Counted from the stretch's first letter, positions 19,216-29,861 are shown. The stretch: 52,496 nt of DNA from Burkholderiales bacterium (GCA_028872015.1 JAGWLO010000018.1:1-52496); one strand, 5' to 3'. A program made the numbers and translations. Notes: generated by a model from the sequence alone, not told the origin.

Positions 19216-19393
19216 GGAGAGAGCTCCTTCTTCGTTCGAATCGCGGGAGGGTTGCCTGATGGCGGGCCGCGCGGCTCAGCGCCGACGGCGTGGAATTCAA
19301 GCGCGCGGGGATGCTAAGTGATGACCTCGCGGGGCCGGCATGGGGTTTGCCATCGGTGCGGCGGGGCCACCCGGGCGGGCCCGGCCGGCGCCC

Positions 19394-19399
19394 TAGAAT
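19394..19399 (+). promoter_or_regulatory. Candidate -10 element for ppa
   Basis: TAGAAT lies 40 bp upstream of the ppa start codon and resembles a sigma-70 -10 box; no good -35 hexamer is obvious in this GC-rich DNA. The assignment is by position only. Confidence 0.35.
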
Positions 19400-19439
19400 C
19401 GACGACCGATCCAGTGTAGTTGACGCCCCCGACCCGCCC

Positions 19440-19976
19440 ATGAGCCTGCACAACGTGACCCCCGGCGCCAAGGCGCCCGAAGAGTTCAACGTCATCATCG
19501 AGATTCCGATGAACGCCGACCCGATCAAGTACGAGGTCGACCACGACACCGGCGCCCTGTTCGTCGACCGCTTCATGAGCACGGCGATGCACTACCCGTG
19601 CAATTACGGGTACATCCCGAACACGCTGTCCGACGACGGCGACCCGGTCGACGTGCTGGTGATCACGCCGGTGCCGCTGATCCCGGGCGTGGTGGTCACC
19701 TGCCGCCCGCTGGGCCTGCTGAAGATGGAAGACGAGGCCGGCGGCGACAACAAGCTGCTGGCGGTTCCGATCGACAAGATCCTGTCCATCTACACCCAGT
19801 GGCAGAAGCCCGAGGACCTGAACCCGCTGCGGCTGAAGACGATCCAGCACTTCTTCGAGCACTACAAGGATCTCGAAGTGGGCAAGTGGGTCAAGGTCAC
19901 GGGCTGGGAAGGACGCGACAGCGCACTGGCCGAGGTGCGCGCCGGCATTGCCAACTACGCCCGCGCGCGGGCGTGA
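19440..19976 (+). CDS. ppa: Soluble inorganic pyrophosphatase, family I
   Basis: This 178-residue cytoplasmic enzyme hydrolyses pyrophosphate to phosphate with Mg2+, pulling biosynthetic reactions forward. The family I signature DGDPVD is present in [19 protein letters not shown], preceded by the conserved [14 protein letters not shown] and [13 protein letters not shown]. Length is normal. ATG 19440 is chosen because the family N-terminus MSLHNVTPG begins there. It is divergent from hppA, so both cytosolic and membrane PPi-consuming enzymes sit side by side. Confidence 0.97.
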   Translation: MSLHNVTPGAKAPEEFNVIIEIPMNADPIKYEVDHDTGALFVDRFMSTAMHYPCNYGYIPNTLSDDGDPVDVLVITPVPLIPGVVVTCRPLGLLKMEDEAGGDNKLLAVPIDKILSIYTQWQKPEDLNPLRLKTIQHFFEHYKDLEVGKWVKVTGWEGRDSALAEVRAGIANYARARA

Positions 19977-21164
19977 TCAGTCCCCGCCCGCGTCGTCCTT
20001 GAACGGGCTGCGCTCGCGCAGCTCGTCCACGTACTGCCCGATGCCGGCGCCTTCGCCGGCCAGGAAGTCGGCCACCGCGGCCGCGAAGCGCTCGTCGCGC
20101 AGCCAGTGCGCCGAACTCGTGGCCACCGGCAGCAGGCCGCGCGCCATCTTGTGCTCGCCCTGCGCGCCGCCCTCGAAGCGCAGGTAGCCCTGGGCCAGGC
20201 ACCAGGCCAGCGGCTGGTAATAGCAGGCCTCGAAGTGCAGGCAGCTGACCGATTCGGTGCAGCCCCAGTAGCGGCCCCAGGCGGCGCGGCGCTCGGGATC
20301 GACGGCGATCAGCGATGCGGCGATGGGCGCTTCGCCGCGGCGGGCGACGAACATCACCCAGTGCTGCGGCATCGTCGCGGCCATCGCGGCGAAGAACTCG
20401 CGCGTGAGGTACGGCGTGCTGTGATGCGCCGCATAGGTGAGCGTGTAGCAGCGGTAGAAGAAGTCCCACAGCGGCTCGTCGATGGCCGTGCCGGCATGCA
20501 CCGTGAAGTGCACGCCCTGGTCGGCGACGCGACGACGCTCCTGCTGGATCTTCTTGCGCTTGTCACGCTGCATCCGGGCCAACAGGTCGGTGAAGTCGGC
20601 GACCGGCCGGGCCGCGTCCTGCGTCCAGTGGAATTGCACGCTGTGGCGGATCATCCAGCCCGCCTGCTCGAAGGCGGCGCGATCGTCGTCGGCGATGAAC
20701 AGCACATGGGCCGACGACAGCCGGCCTTCGCGCGCGATACGGCCGATCGCTTCCACCAGGCACTGGCGCCAGGCGGGGCTGCGCGCCAGCAAGCGCGTGC
20801 CGGGCACGGGCGTGAAAGGCGCCGCCCCCAGCAGCTTGGGGTAGTAGCGCAGGCCGTGGCGGCGGTAGGCGTCGGCCCAGGCCCAGTCGAACACGTACTC
20901 GCCGTAGGAGTGGCTCTTGAGGTACAGCGCGGCCGCGGCCTGCAGCGTGCCGCCGGTTTCCAGCGTCACGAACTGCGGCGCCCAGCCGGTGGCGGGCACG
21001 GCGCTGCCCGAGCGGTGCAGCGCGGCCAGGTAGGCGTGGCGCAGGAAGGGCGTGGGCGCCGACTGCTCGGCCAGCAGCTGGTCCCAGGCCTGGGCGTCGA
21101 GCGCGTCGGGCTCGGCATGAACCCGGATGACATAATCTTTTTCGATGGTCTGGGTCCGCGACAT
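19977..21164 (-). CDS. DUF482 / GNAT-superfamily acyltransferase-like protein
   Basis: This 395-residue protein matches the DUF482 (peptidogalycan/FemAB-like GNAT) family from memory of its conserved segments: TPFLRHAYLAALHRSGSA, YGEYVFDWAWADAYRRHGLR, YYPKLLGAAPFTPVPGTRLL, RDKRKKIQQERRRV, and the C-terminal FEACYYQPLAWCLAQGYLRF followed by GAQGEHKMARG. Members are predicted acyl- or aminoacyl-transferases; the substrate is unknown. Cytoplasmic, no signal peptide. Start ATG 21164 lies only 28 bp from the divergent nadE start. The stop directly abuts the ppa stop (19976/19977), so those two genes converge. Confidence 0.82.
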   Translation of the reverse strand: MSRTQTIEKDYVIRVHAEPDALDAQAWDQLLAEQSAPTPFLRHAYLAALHRSGSAVPATGWAPQFVTLETGGTLQAAAALYLKSHSYGEYVFDWAWADAYRRHGLRYYPKLLGAAPFTPVPGTRLLARSPAWRQCLVEAIGRIAREGRLSSAHVLFIADDDRAAFEQAGWMIRHSVQFHWTQDAARPVADFTDLLARMQRDKRKKIQQERRRVADQGVHFTVHAGTAIDEPLWDFFYRCYTLTYAAHHSTPYLTREFFAAMAATMPQHWVMFVARRGEAPIAASLIAVDPERRAAWGRYWGCTESVSCLHFEACYYQPLAWCLAQGYLRFEGGAQGEHKMARGLLPVATSSAHWLRDERFAAAVADFLAGEGAGIGQYVDELRERSPFKDDAGGD

Positions 21165-21192
21165 TCGGGGTTCTTGAGATGGCTGCACCGGC

Positions 21193-22875
21193 ATGAAAGC
21201 GGCCCTGCTGCAGATCAACGCGACGGTGGGCGACCTGGCCGGCAACGCGCGCCTGATCGCCCAGGGTGCGCGCCGGGCCCACGCGCAGGGCGCCCGCCTC
21301 GTCGTCGCCCCCGAGCTCGCGCTCACCGGCTACCCGCCCGAAGATCTCCTGCTGCGGCCGGCCTTCATGCAGGCCTGCGCCGAGACGCTGGCGGCACTGG
21401 CCGCCGAGCTGGCCGACTGCGCCGGGCTGCATCTGGTGGTCGGCCATCCGCATCAGTTCGGCGCTCGCGGTGATGTTAGGTCGAAGTCGATGGCCGTGCA
21501 GCAGCGCTTCAACGCGGCCTCGGTGCTGGCCGGCGGCGCGGTGCTGGGCACCTACTGCAAGCGGGAGCTGCCCAACTACCAGGTGTTCGACGAGCGGCGC
21601 TACTTCGCCTCGGGACGCGATGCCGGGCTGGCGCCGCTCGTGTTCACGGTCGAAGGCCTGCGCGTGGGCCTGCTGATCTGCGAGGACGCCTGGTTCGACG
21701 AGCCTGCGCAGGCCGCCTGCGCGGCCGGCGCGCAATTGCTGTGCGTGCTCAACGCCTCGCCGTTCCATCTGGACAAGGCGGGCGAGCGCGAGGCCCGGAT
21801 GGCCGCGCGCGCCCGCGCCGTCGCCCGGCCGCTGCTGTATGCGCACCTGGTGGGCGGGCAGGACGAGGTGGTGTTCGACGGCGCGTCCTTCGCCCTCGAT
21901 GCCGCGGGTAGCGTCACCGCGCGCGCGCCCGCCTTCGACGACGCGGTGCTGCTGCTCGAGCTGGCTGCCGACGGCACGCCGCGCGGGCCGATCGCGCCCG
22001 TGCCGGCGCTGGAGGCGCAGGCCTGGTCGGCGCTGGTCGTGGGCGTGCGCGACTACATCGGCAAGAACGGGTTTCCGGGCGCGCTGATCGGCTTGTCGGG
22101 CGGCATCGATTCGGCCCTGGTGCTGGCGATCGCGGTGGATGCGCTCGGTGCCGACCGCGTCCGAGCGGTCATGATGCCCTCGCCTTACACGGCCGATATT
22201 TCCTGGATCGACGCCCGCGAGATGGCGTCCAGGCTGGGCGTGCGCTACGACGAGATCGCCATCGAGCCCATGTTCGAGGCATTCCGCACCAGCCTGGCGC
22301 CGCTGTTCGCAGGCCGGGCCGAGGACACCACCGAAGAGAACCTGCAGGCGCGCATCCGCGGCACGCTGCTGATGGCGCTGTCGAACAAGCTGGGCTCGAT
22401 CGTGCTGACCACCGGCAACAAGAGCGAAATGGCGACCGGCTACTGCACGCTGTACGGCGACATGGCGGGCGGCTTCGCGGTGATCAAGGACGTGGCCAAG
22501 ACGCTGGTCTACCGGCTGGCGCGCTGGAAGAACGAGCAGCCGAGCCGGCGTGCCGACGGCAGCCTGGGGCCGGTGATCCCCGATCGCATCATCAGCCGGC
22601 CACCCTCGGCCGAGCTGCGGCCCGGTCAGACCGACCAGGACAGCCTGCCGCCTTACGAGGTGCTCGACGCGATCCTGGCCCGCTACATGGAGGAAGACCA
22701 GGGCATCGAGGAGATCGTCGCCGCGGGCTACCCGCGCACCGATGTGGAGCGCGTGACGCGCCTGATCAAGCTCAACGAGTACAAGCGGCGCCAGGCGCCG
22801 GTGGGCATCCGCATCACCCACCGTGGCTTCGGGCGTGACTGGCGCTACCCCATCACGTCGGGGTTCCGTGCTTAA
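21193..22875 (+). CDS. nadE: Glutamine-dependent NAD(+) synthetase
   Basis: This 560-residue enzyme makes NAD from nicotinate adenine dinucleotide, ATP and glutamine. The N-terminal nitrilase-type glutaminase domain carries the catalytic triad Glu41 (PELALTGYPPED), Lys123 (YCKRELPNY) and Cys163 (LLICEDAWF). The C-terminal synthetase domain has the ATP pyrophosphatase loop SGGIDS at 302-307, then TTGNKSEMATGYCTLYGDMA and IISRPPSAELRPGQTDQDSLP. The PII gene follows after 36 bp, most likely in the same operon; PII control of glutamine-dependent NadE has been reported in Azospirillum. Confidence 0.96.
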   Translation: MKAALLQINATVGDLAGNARLIAQGARRAHAQGARLVVAPELALTGYPPEDLLLRPAFMQACAETLAALAAELADCAGLHLVVGHPHQFGARGDVRSKSMAVQQRFNAASVLAGGAVLGTYCKRELPNYQVFDERRYFASGRDAGLAPLVFTVEGLRVGLLICEDAWFDEPAQAACAAGAQLLCVLNASPFHLDKAGEREARMAARARAVARPLLYAHLVGGQDEVVFDGASFALDAAGSVTARAPAFDDAVLLLELAADGTPRGPIAPVPALEAQAWSALVVGVRDYIGKNGFPGALIGLSGGIDSALVLAIAVDALGADRVRAVMMPSPYTADISWIDAREMASRLGVRYDEIAIEPMFEAFRTSLAPLFAGRAEDTTEENLQARIRGTLLMALSNKLGSIVLTTGNKSEMATGYCTLYGDMAGGFAVIKDVAKTLVYRLARWKNEQPSRRADGSLGPVIPDRIISRPPSAELRPGQTDQDSLPPYEVLDAILARYMEEDQGIEEIVAAGYPRTDVERVTRLIKLNEYKRRQAPVGIRITHRGFGRDWRYPITSGFRA

Positions 22876-23250
<375 letters not shown>

Positions 23251-23268
23251 GCCGCACGCGCCGGTCGC

Positions 23269-23886
23269 TCAGGCGCGCGAAAGATCCGGCGCCGGTGCCC
23301 GGGGGCCGTCGGCCCGGGCCCGGGCTGCCAGTGCGGTGAGCAGTGCGTCGACCTCGGTGCCCACCTGCAGTGCCGCGTGCTGCCCGATCGAGAGAAAGCC
23401 CTCCCGCACCGTGCCTTGCATGAAGCGCAGCAGGTCATCGTAGTAGCCGTCCACGTTCAGCAGGCCCACGGGTTTGACGTGGTAGCCCAACTGGTGCCAG
23501 GTCCAAACCTCGTACAGCTCCTCCAGCGTGCCGATGCCGCCGGGCAGGGCAACGAAGGCGTCGGCGCGCTGGGCCATCAGCTGCTTGCGCAGGTGCATGG
23601 TGGGCACCACGTGCAGTTCGTGCAGCCCGCGGTGGCCGACCTCGCGTTGCTGCAGGGTCTCGGGGATGACGCCCACGACACGGCCGCCGGCCGCGAGCGC
23701 GGCGTCGGCCACCTCGCCCATCAGGCCGACCTTGCCGCCGCCGTACACCAGCTGCCAGCCGCGCTGGCCGATGGCGCGGCCCAGGGCCTGCGCCGCCGCC
23801 GTATAGGCCGGCCGTGCGCCGTGCCGCGAGCCGCAGTACACGCACACGCTGAAGGCGCCGGCGGGGGAAGGTGTCGACGACGTCAT
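23269..23886 (-). CDS. LOG-family protein (cytokinin-riboside monophosphate phosphoribohydrolase-like)
   Basis: This 205-residue Rossmann-fold protein has the LOG signature PGGIGTLEE (residues 115-123), preceded by [18 protein letters not shown], and the N-terminal [19 protein letters not shown] with [13 protein letters not shown] enzymes release a free base from a nucleoside 5'-monophosphate; they are often misnamed lysine decarboxylases. It is the last gene of a five-gene minus-strand cluster and its ATG overlaps the stop of the RDD gene by 4 nt. A role linked to the sigma factor at the head of the cluster is possible but unproven. Confidence 0.9.
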   Translation of the reverse strand: MTSSTPSPAGAFSVCVYCGSRHGARPAYTAAAQALGRAIGQRGWQLVYGGGKVGLMGEVADAALAAGGRVVGVIPETLQQREVGHRGLHELHVVPTMHLRKQLMAQRADAFVALPGGIGTLEELYEVWTWHQLGYHVKPVGLLNVDGYYDDLLRFMQGTVREGFLSIGQHAALQVGTEVDALLTALAARARADGPRAPAPDLSRA

Positions 23887-24437
23887 GGGCCGGGCGGGGC
23901 GGCGGGTGCCCCCTGGGCGGGCCGGGGCGGCCGCGCGGGCATGTTGACCAGGCGCGTGCCGCAAGCGGCGTCGTGCCAGTACTGGCGATCGGGGCGCAGG
24001 CGGCCGAGGGCCGCGTAGACCAGCACGCCGGCGGCCATTGCGGCGAAGGTGGCGCTGGCGTTCTCGAGCCCCGAGAAATGCACCGCGGCCAGCGCCGGCA
24101 CGAACCACAGCCAAGCCAGCACGTAGCGCGCCGAGGCCCGCGCCACCGACACCGGGCCGCCGTCGCGGTCCACCAGCTTGATGTGCCAGATCTGCATCGG
24201 CAAGGTCTGGCCGACGCTGGCCCAGAAGCCCACGAAGTAGGCCCCGAGCACGATGAACAGGGTGACCTGCAACCCGGTCTTGCCCACCAGCGCATTGCGC
24301 TGCTGCGTGATGCCGGCGTAGATGAGGCCGGTGACCATGACCACGCCGAAGAGCAGCACGCCTTCGTACAGGAAGCAGACCAGGCGGCGGCGCAGGCCGG
24401 GCGCCTTCATCGTCGCCACCGGCGCGGCCGCACTCAC
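23883..24437 (-). CDS. RDD-family inner-membrane protein
   Basis: This is a 184-residue predicted membrane protein with three to four hydrophobic helices ([52 protein letters not shown] and others). It has RDD-domain features: the Arg pair in [23 protein letters not shown], and the late D-x-x-x-x-T segment [11 protein letters not shown]. In the first motif the usual Asp is replaced by Glu. I use GTG 24437, because this overlaps the upstream stop by 4 nt (GTGA) like its neighbours; ATG 24410 is an alternative. RDD function is mostly unknown; some transport solutes or ions. Confidence 0.83.
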   Translation of the reverse strand: MSAAAPVATMKAPGLRRRLVCFLYEGVLLFGVVMVTGLIYAGITQQRNALVGKTGLQVTLFIVLGAYFVGFWASVGQTLPMQIWHIKLVDRDGGPVSVARASARYVLAWLWFVPALAAVHFSGLENASATFAAMAAGVLVYAALGRLRPDRQYWHDAACGTRLVNMPARPPRPAQGAPAAPPGP

Positions 24438-25156
24438 GGCCTTGCCGGCGCGCTGGCCGGCGCACTGCCTGGCGCGCTGGGCAGCGGCGCCGGGCGGCGC
24501 CGCATGGGCAGCAAGGTGTCGGGGTCGACCTGGCCGGGCGTGGCCACGATGCGCGCCGGCCCGGGCGCGTGCCGGTGCAGCGCCGGCGGATGCGGGGTGA
24601 GGGTGGTGGTGGTGGCGCCGGGGGCGGCCTGCACGACGATGGGCGACACGGGTCGCATCTGGGTCGGCCGCTCGACACCGGGGCGCCGGGCGGGCTCGGC
24701 GCGGCCATGGGTCGAGCCCGACGCGGCGCCGCCGCCATGGGCGGCCGGATGCGCGCGCTGCGCCAACTGCTGGCGCTGCTCGGCGCTGAGCGCCTGGTAG
24801 GCCTGCCACTTGGCCTTGCGCTCGCTGGCGGTGAGCTCACGCGATTCCTGGAACTGCAGCCGCGCCCGGGTGCGCTCGGCCGGTGTCATGTGCGCCCACT
24901 CGGCCATCCGCCCCTGCACGCGCTGGCGCTCAGCCGGCACCATGCGCGGAAAGCGGCCCGCCACCTCCAGCCATTTCTGCTTCTGCACCGAATCGATGGT
25001 GGCCCAGTCGCGCTGCAGTGGCGCCAACGCCGACTGCTGCGCCTTGTTCAAAGACGCCCAGGCCGGCCCGGATTCGGCCCGCACGGCGGTCTGCGCCAGC
25101 GCCAGCATCAGCAGCAGGGCCAGGAGCGAGGCGAGGCGGGCCGGGCGCGACGTCAC
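24434..25156 (-). CDS. DUF3106 secreted protein with helical repeats
   Basis: This 240-residue protein has a signal peptide ([20 protein letters not shown], cleavage likely after AVRA). Its mature N-terminal half is a run of amphipathic helices with 17-20-residue repeats: [46 protein letters not shown]. This pattern is reminiscent of CpxP/CnrX-type periplasmic sensors, by pattern only. The C-terminal half (about 135-240) is Pro/Ala/His/Arg-rich and probably disordered. It starts with GTG 25156, overlapping the DUF3619 stop. Periplasmic location is inferred. Confidence 0.82.
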   Translation of the reverse strand: MTSRPARLASLLALLLMLALAQTAVRAESGPAWASLNKAQQSALAPLQRDWATIDSVQKQKWLEVAGRFPRMVPAERQRVQGRMAEWAHMTPAERTRARLQFQESRELTASERKAKWQAYQALSAEQRQQLAQRAHPAAHGGGAASGSTHGRAEPARRPGVERPTQMRPVSPIVVQAAPGATTTTLTPHPPALHRHAPGPARIVATPGQVDPDTLLPMRRRPAPLPSAPGSAPASAPARP

Positions 25157-25581
25157 GGCGAGGGGGATTTCAGGTACTCGGCGAAACCGGGGTCGGTGTA
25201 CGCAGCGGGCGGCAGGTCGTCGGCCAGAAGTTGTGTGTCGAAGTTGGCGGTCGCAAGCACCTGCTCGCGCGACGTCCAGTGGTCGATCATCACCAGCCCG
25301 GCCACTAGCGCCAACAGCGGCAGCACCGAGACGGCGCGCAGCCAGGCCGGCACGAAAGCGCGACCCAGCGCCGCCACCCCGCCCGGGGCCACCGACACGA
25401 CCGCCGCCGCCGGCTGTCGCGCCTGGGCGGCGCGGGCCAGCGCCCGCTCGCGCGCAAAGCGAAGGCGGCTCGTCACGTCGTGCGGCAGGGTCTCGGCGCG
25501 CAGCGTCAGGCCGCCGGCCACGGTGGCCGCCAGGCGCGCTTCGAGCGTGTGTCCTGCATGTGATCCGGTGCGCGTGTTCAT
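25153..25581 (-). CDS. DUF3619 single-pass membrane protein, possible anti-sigma factor
   Basis: This 142-residue protein has a cytoplasm-like N-terminal part (about 1-80, with RLRFARERALARAAQAR), one transmembrane helix (about 82-102, RAVSVLPLLALVAGLVMIDHW) and a 40-residue C-terminus ending [13 protein letters not shown]. It directly follows an ECF-like sigma factor with a 4-nt overlap. This topology and position are those of anti-sigma factors, but no ZAS zinc motif (HxxxCxxC) is present, so that role is inference. Its stop overlaps the DUF3106 start. Confidence 0.82.
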   Translation of the reverse strand: MNTRTGSHAGHTLEARLAATVAGGLTLRAETLPHDVTSRLRFARERALARAAQARQPAAAVVSVAPGGVAALGRAFVPAWLRAVSVLPLLALVAGLVMIDHWTSREQVLATANFDTQLLADDLPPAAYTDPGFAEYLKSPSP

Positions 25582-26144
25582 GGCGTGATTCCCTTGGCCC
25601 GAAGCGCCTTGGCCAGCGCGTGCACCGCCCGGGAGCAGTGCGTCTTGACGCTGCCCTCCGAGCAACCCATCACGTCGGCGGTCTCGGCCACGTCGAATTC
25701 CTCCCAGTAACGGAGCAGGAAAGCTTCCCGTTGACGTGCCGGCAACGCAGCCACCGCGGTATCGATGAGCCGCAGGATCTGTGCCCGCGAGACGGCGTCC
25801 GAGGCGCTCTCGGTGCCCAGCGTGTCTTCCAGTGCGTGCAGGGTCTCCAGCAGGTCGAAGTCGCCATCGCCGTCCCCCGGGTCGAAATCCGACAGGTTCT
25901 GCATCACCGCGCCGCGGACCTTCTCGCGCCGGAACCAGTCCATGGTGGCGTTGGACAGGATGCGCTGGAACACCAATGGCAGCTCGGCCGCCGGTCGATC
26001 GGCATATTTCTCGGCCAGCCGGATCATCGCGTCCTGCACGATGTCGAGGGCGGCGTCGTCGCTGCGGACCGCATAGACCGTGCGCTTGAAGGCGCGCTTC
26101 TCGACGCTCTTGAGAAAGTCGGAGAGTTCTTTGTCGGTGGCCAA
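25578..26144 (-). CDS. ECF-like RNA polymerase sigma factor
   Basis: This 188-residue sigma-70-family protein has region 2 ([20 protein letters not shown] through [11 protein letters not shown]) and region 4 with a helix-turn-helix ([40 protein letters not shown]). Between them lies an acidic linker rich in D and G ([15 protein letters not shown]). No ATG fits the N-terminus; the best start is TTG 26144, giving [11 protein letters not shown], while the frame stays open to another TTG at 26198. It heads a five-gene cluster, so it probably controls those genes and others. It is divergent from ilvB. Confidence 0.88.
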   Translation of the reverse strand: MATDKELSDFLKSVEKRAFKRTVYAVRSDDAALDIVQDAMIRLAEKYADRPAAELPLVFQRILSNATMDWFRREKVRGAVMQNLSDFDPGDGDGDFDLLETLHALEDTLGTESASDAVSRAQILRLIDTAVAALPARQREAFLLRYWEEFDVAETADVMGCSEGSVKTHCSRAVHALAKALRAKGITP

Positions 26145-26413
26145 CGAAACGGGGGGGCTGGAGCGCCCGGAGTGCGCCCGGAGTCGACGCCCCGGCAATT
26201 ATCACATCGGCCCCGCGGGCATCGGCAGGCCGCCGGCGGCGGGCGCGGAGTTGGCATAATCGCGGGCTCGATCACGTTCTTTTGGGTCAGGAAGCCGACC
26301 GTCACACCCCGACGCCGGCCCTTCGACCGCGCAGGTACCGAATCCGCCTCACGAGGGCGCGCAAGAGGTGCACCGACGGATTTTCGTCAGAGAAATTCTC
26401 AGAGGTTCTTCGC

Positions 26414-28189
26414 ATGGAAACGACTGCCGCGGAAGTCAAGCGCGCCGCCCTGGCGCACGCTGCTTCCTCCCCCGCCAGCGACCCGAACGGGTCCGAAATC
26501 CTGGTCCGCTGCCTCCAGGCCGAAGGGGTCAAGTACCTCTGGGGCTATCCGGGTGGCGCGGTCCTCTACATCTACGACGCCCTGTACAAGCAGGACAGCA
26601 TCCAGCACGTGCTGGTGCGTCACGAGCAGGCCGCCGTGCACGCAGCCGACGGCTATGCCCGCGCCACGGGCGACGTCGGCGTGGCGCTGGTGACCTCGGG
26701 CCCCGGCGTGACGAACGCGATCACCGGCATCGCGACCGCCTACATGGATTCGATCCCGATGGTGATCATCACCGGGCAGGTGCCGACGCCGGCGATCGGC
26801 CTGGACGCGTTCCAGGAATGCGACACCGTGGGCATCACGCGGCCGATCGTGAAGCACAACTTCCTCGTCAAGGACGTGCGCGACCTGGCGCTGACGATGA
26901 AGAAGGCCTTCCACATCGCCCGCACGGGCCGGCCCGGGCCGGTGGTGGTCGACGTGCCCAAGGACGTCTCGCTGAAGACCGCGCCCTTCCACTATCCCGA
27001 GACGGTGGAGATGCGCTCGTACAACCCGGTGAAGAAGGGCCACGGCGGGCAGATCCGCAAGGCCGTGCAGCTGCTGCTGCAGGCGCGGCGGCCTTACATC
27101 TACACCGGCGGCGGTGTGATCCTGGGCAACGCCTCGGCCGAGCTGCGGGCGCTGGCCGACCTGCTCGGCTTCCCGTGCACCAACACGCTGATGGGCCTGG
27201 GCGCCACGGCGGCCTCGGACCCCAAGTTCCTGGGCATGCTGGGCATGCACGGGACCTACGAGGCCAACATGACGATGCAGAACTGCGACGTCCTGCTGGC
27301 CGTGGGGGCGCGCTTCGACGACCGCGTGATCGGCAACCCCAAGCACTTCGCCTCGGTCGAGCGCAAGATCATCCACATCGACATCGATCCCTCGTCGATC
27401 TCGAAGCGGGTGAAGGTCGACATCCCGATCGTCGGCGACGTGAAGGAGGTGCTGCTCGAGCTGACGGCGCAGATCCGCGAGGCCCAGGCGCGGCCCGACG
27501 CCGCGGCGCTGAACGCCTGGTGGGGCCAGATCAACGAGTGGCGCAAGCGCGAGTGCCTGGCCTACAAACCGAGCACCGAGGTGATCAAGCCGCAGATGGT
27601 GGTCGAGAAGCTCTGGCAGCTGACGAAGGATCGCGACGCGTACATCACCAGCGACGTCGGCCAGCACCAGATGTGGGCGGCCCAGTTCTACCGCTTCGAG
27701 CAGCCGCGGCGCTGGATCAACAGCGGCGGCCTGGGGACGATGGGCGTGGGCCTGCCGTACGCGATGGGCATCAAGCTGGCCAAGCCCGAGAGCGATGTCT
27801 TCTGCATCACCGGCGAGGGCTCGATCCAGATGTGCATCCAGGAGCTCAGCACCTGCCTGCAGTACAAGACGCCGGTCAAGATCGTCTCGCTGAACAACCG
27901 CTATCTCGGCATGGTGCGGCAGTGGCAGGAGCTCGACTACGAGGGCCGCTATTCGCACAGCTACATGGACGCGCTGCCCGACTTCGTCAAGCTCGCCGAG
28001 GCCTACGGCCATGTCGGGCTGAAGGTCGAGAAGCCCTCCGACGTCGAGGGCGCGTTGAAGGAGGCGATCCGCCTGAAGGACCGCACCGTCTTCCTCGACG
28101 TGCGCACCGATCCGACCGAAAACGTCTGGCCGATGGTGCAGGCGGGCAAGGGCATCTCCGAGATGCTGCTCGGCTCGGAAGACCTCTGA
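26414..28189 (+). CDS. ilvB: Acetolactate synthase, large catalytic subunit
   Basis: This 591-residue ThDP/FAD enzyme makes acetolactate or acetohydroxybutyrate, the first common step of Val, Leu and Ile synthesis. N-terminal [20 protein letters not shown] and the catalytic Glu in [19 protein letters not shown] are present, as is the ThDP motif [19 protein letters not shown] ending in SLNN. ATG 26414 has AGAGG 8 nt upstream. Candidate -10 CATAAT lies at 26255-26260. The regulatory subunit gene follows after 111 bp. It could equally be named ilvI; only one large subunit gene is in this window. Confidence 0.96.
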   Translation: METTAAEVKRAALAHAASSPASDPNGSEILVRCLQAEGVKYLWGYPGGAVLYIYDALYKQDSIQHVLVRHEQAAVHAADGYARATGDVGVALVTSGPGVTNAITGIATAYMDSIPMVIITGQVPTPAIGLDAFQECDTVGITRPIVKHNFLVKDVRDLALTMKKAFHIARTGRPGPVVVDVPKDVSLKTAPFHYPETVEMRSYNPVKKGHGGQIRKAVQLLLQARRPYIYTGGGVILGNASAELRALADLLGFPCTNTLMGLGATAASDPKFLGMLGMHGTYEANMTMQNCDVLLAVGARFDDRVIGNPKHFASVERKIIHIDIDPSSISKRVKVDIPIVGDVKEVLLELTAQIREAQARPDAAALNAWWGQINEWRKRECLAYKPSTEVIKPQMVVEKLWQLTKDRDAYITSDVGQHQMWAAQFYRFEQPRRWINSGGLGTMGVGLPYAMGIKLAKPESDVFCITGEGSIQMCIQELSTCLQYKTPVKIVSLNNRYLGMVRQWQELDYEGRYSHSYMDALPDFVKLAEAYGHVGLKVEKPSDVEGALKEAIRLKDRTVFLDVRTDPTENVWPMVQAGKGISEMLLGSEDL

Positions 28190-28198
28190 CCTGAAAGC

Positions 28199-28214
28199 GC
28201 CGGCTTCGGCCGGC
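28199..28214 (+). promoter_or_regulatory. UUCG-capped hairpin between ilvB and ilvN
   Basis: GCCGGC (28199-28204), loop TTCG (28205-28208) and GCCGGC (28209-28214) form a short, very stable stem just after the ilvB stop, followed by TTGTTCC. It may protect the upstream message from 3' exonucleases or partly terminate transcription, adjusting the large to small subunit ratio. Confidence 0.5.
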
Positions 28215-28300
28215 TTGTTCCTCAACCTCGCACCGCGTGGCCAAGGGCCCAGGGTTACCGCCCTGACGCTTGAAGAGCGCGCCTGGAAACGAGACCGTTC

Positions 28301-28792
28301 ATGAAACACATCATTGCCGTGCTGCTCGAGAACGAGCCCGGTGCCCTCTCGCGCGTGGTCGCCCTGTTCTCGGCCCGCGGCTACAACATCGAGAGCCTCA
28401 CGGTCGCGCCGACCGAGGATGCCAGCCTCTCGCGCATGACGATCGTGACCACCGGCAGCGACGAGGTGATCGAGCAGATCACCAAGCATCTCAACCGCCT
28501 GATCGAGGTCGTGAAGGTCGTCGACCTGACCGAAGGCAGCTTCACCGAGCGCGAACTGATGCTGATCAAGGTGCGCGCGGTGGGCAAGGAGCGCGACGAG
28601 ATGAAGCGCATGGCCGACATCTTCCGCGGCCGCATCATCGATGTCACCGAGAAAAGCTACACGATCGAGCTCACCGGCGACAGCGCCAAGCTCGACGCCT
28701 TTCTGCTCGCGATCGACCGCGCGGCGATCCTGGAGACGGTGCGCACAGGCGCCAGCGGCATCGGCCGCGGCGAGCGCATCCTGCGTGTTTGA
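28301..28792 (+). CDS. ilvN: Acetolactate synthase, small regulatory subunit
   Basis: This 163-residue regulatory subunit activates the catalytic subunit and confers feedback inhibition by valine. The N-terminal ACT domain is clear: MKHIIAVLLENEPGALSRVV, then FSARGYNIESLTVAPTED. The C-terminal part (EMKRMADIFRGRIIDVTEKS) is also conserved. The length is that of the IlvH/IlvN class. It lies between ilvB and ilvC in the same direction and is 24 bp upstream of ilvC. The symbol ilvH would be equally acceptable. Confidence 0.95.
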   Translation: MKHIIAVLLENEPGALSRVVALFSARGYNIESLTVAPTEDASLSRMTIVTTGSDEVIEQITKHLNRLIEVVKVVDLTEGSFTERELMLIKVRAVGKERDEMKRMADIFRGRIIDVTEKSYTIELTGDSAKLDAFLLAIDRAAILETVRTGASGIGRGERILRV

Positions 28793-29833
<1,041 letters not shown>

Positions 29834-29861
29834 GGCCGGCCCGCGGCGCTATGCTCGGCGC

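Noticed and set aside
16834..19317. A long plus-strand open frame over hppA (827 codons)
   Set aside because: It is His/Gly/Asp/Arg-rich low-complexity sequence antisense to a clear membrane pyrophosphatase; no family features.
26199..26413. An attenuation leader peptide before ilvB, analogous to that of leuA
   Set aside because: No short closed frame with Leu/Val/Ile runs and no terminator hairpin with a T-run were found; the upstream open frame simply runs into ilvB.
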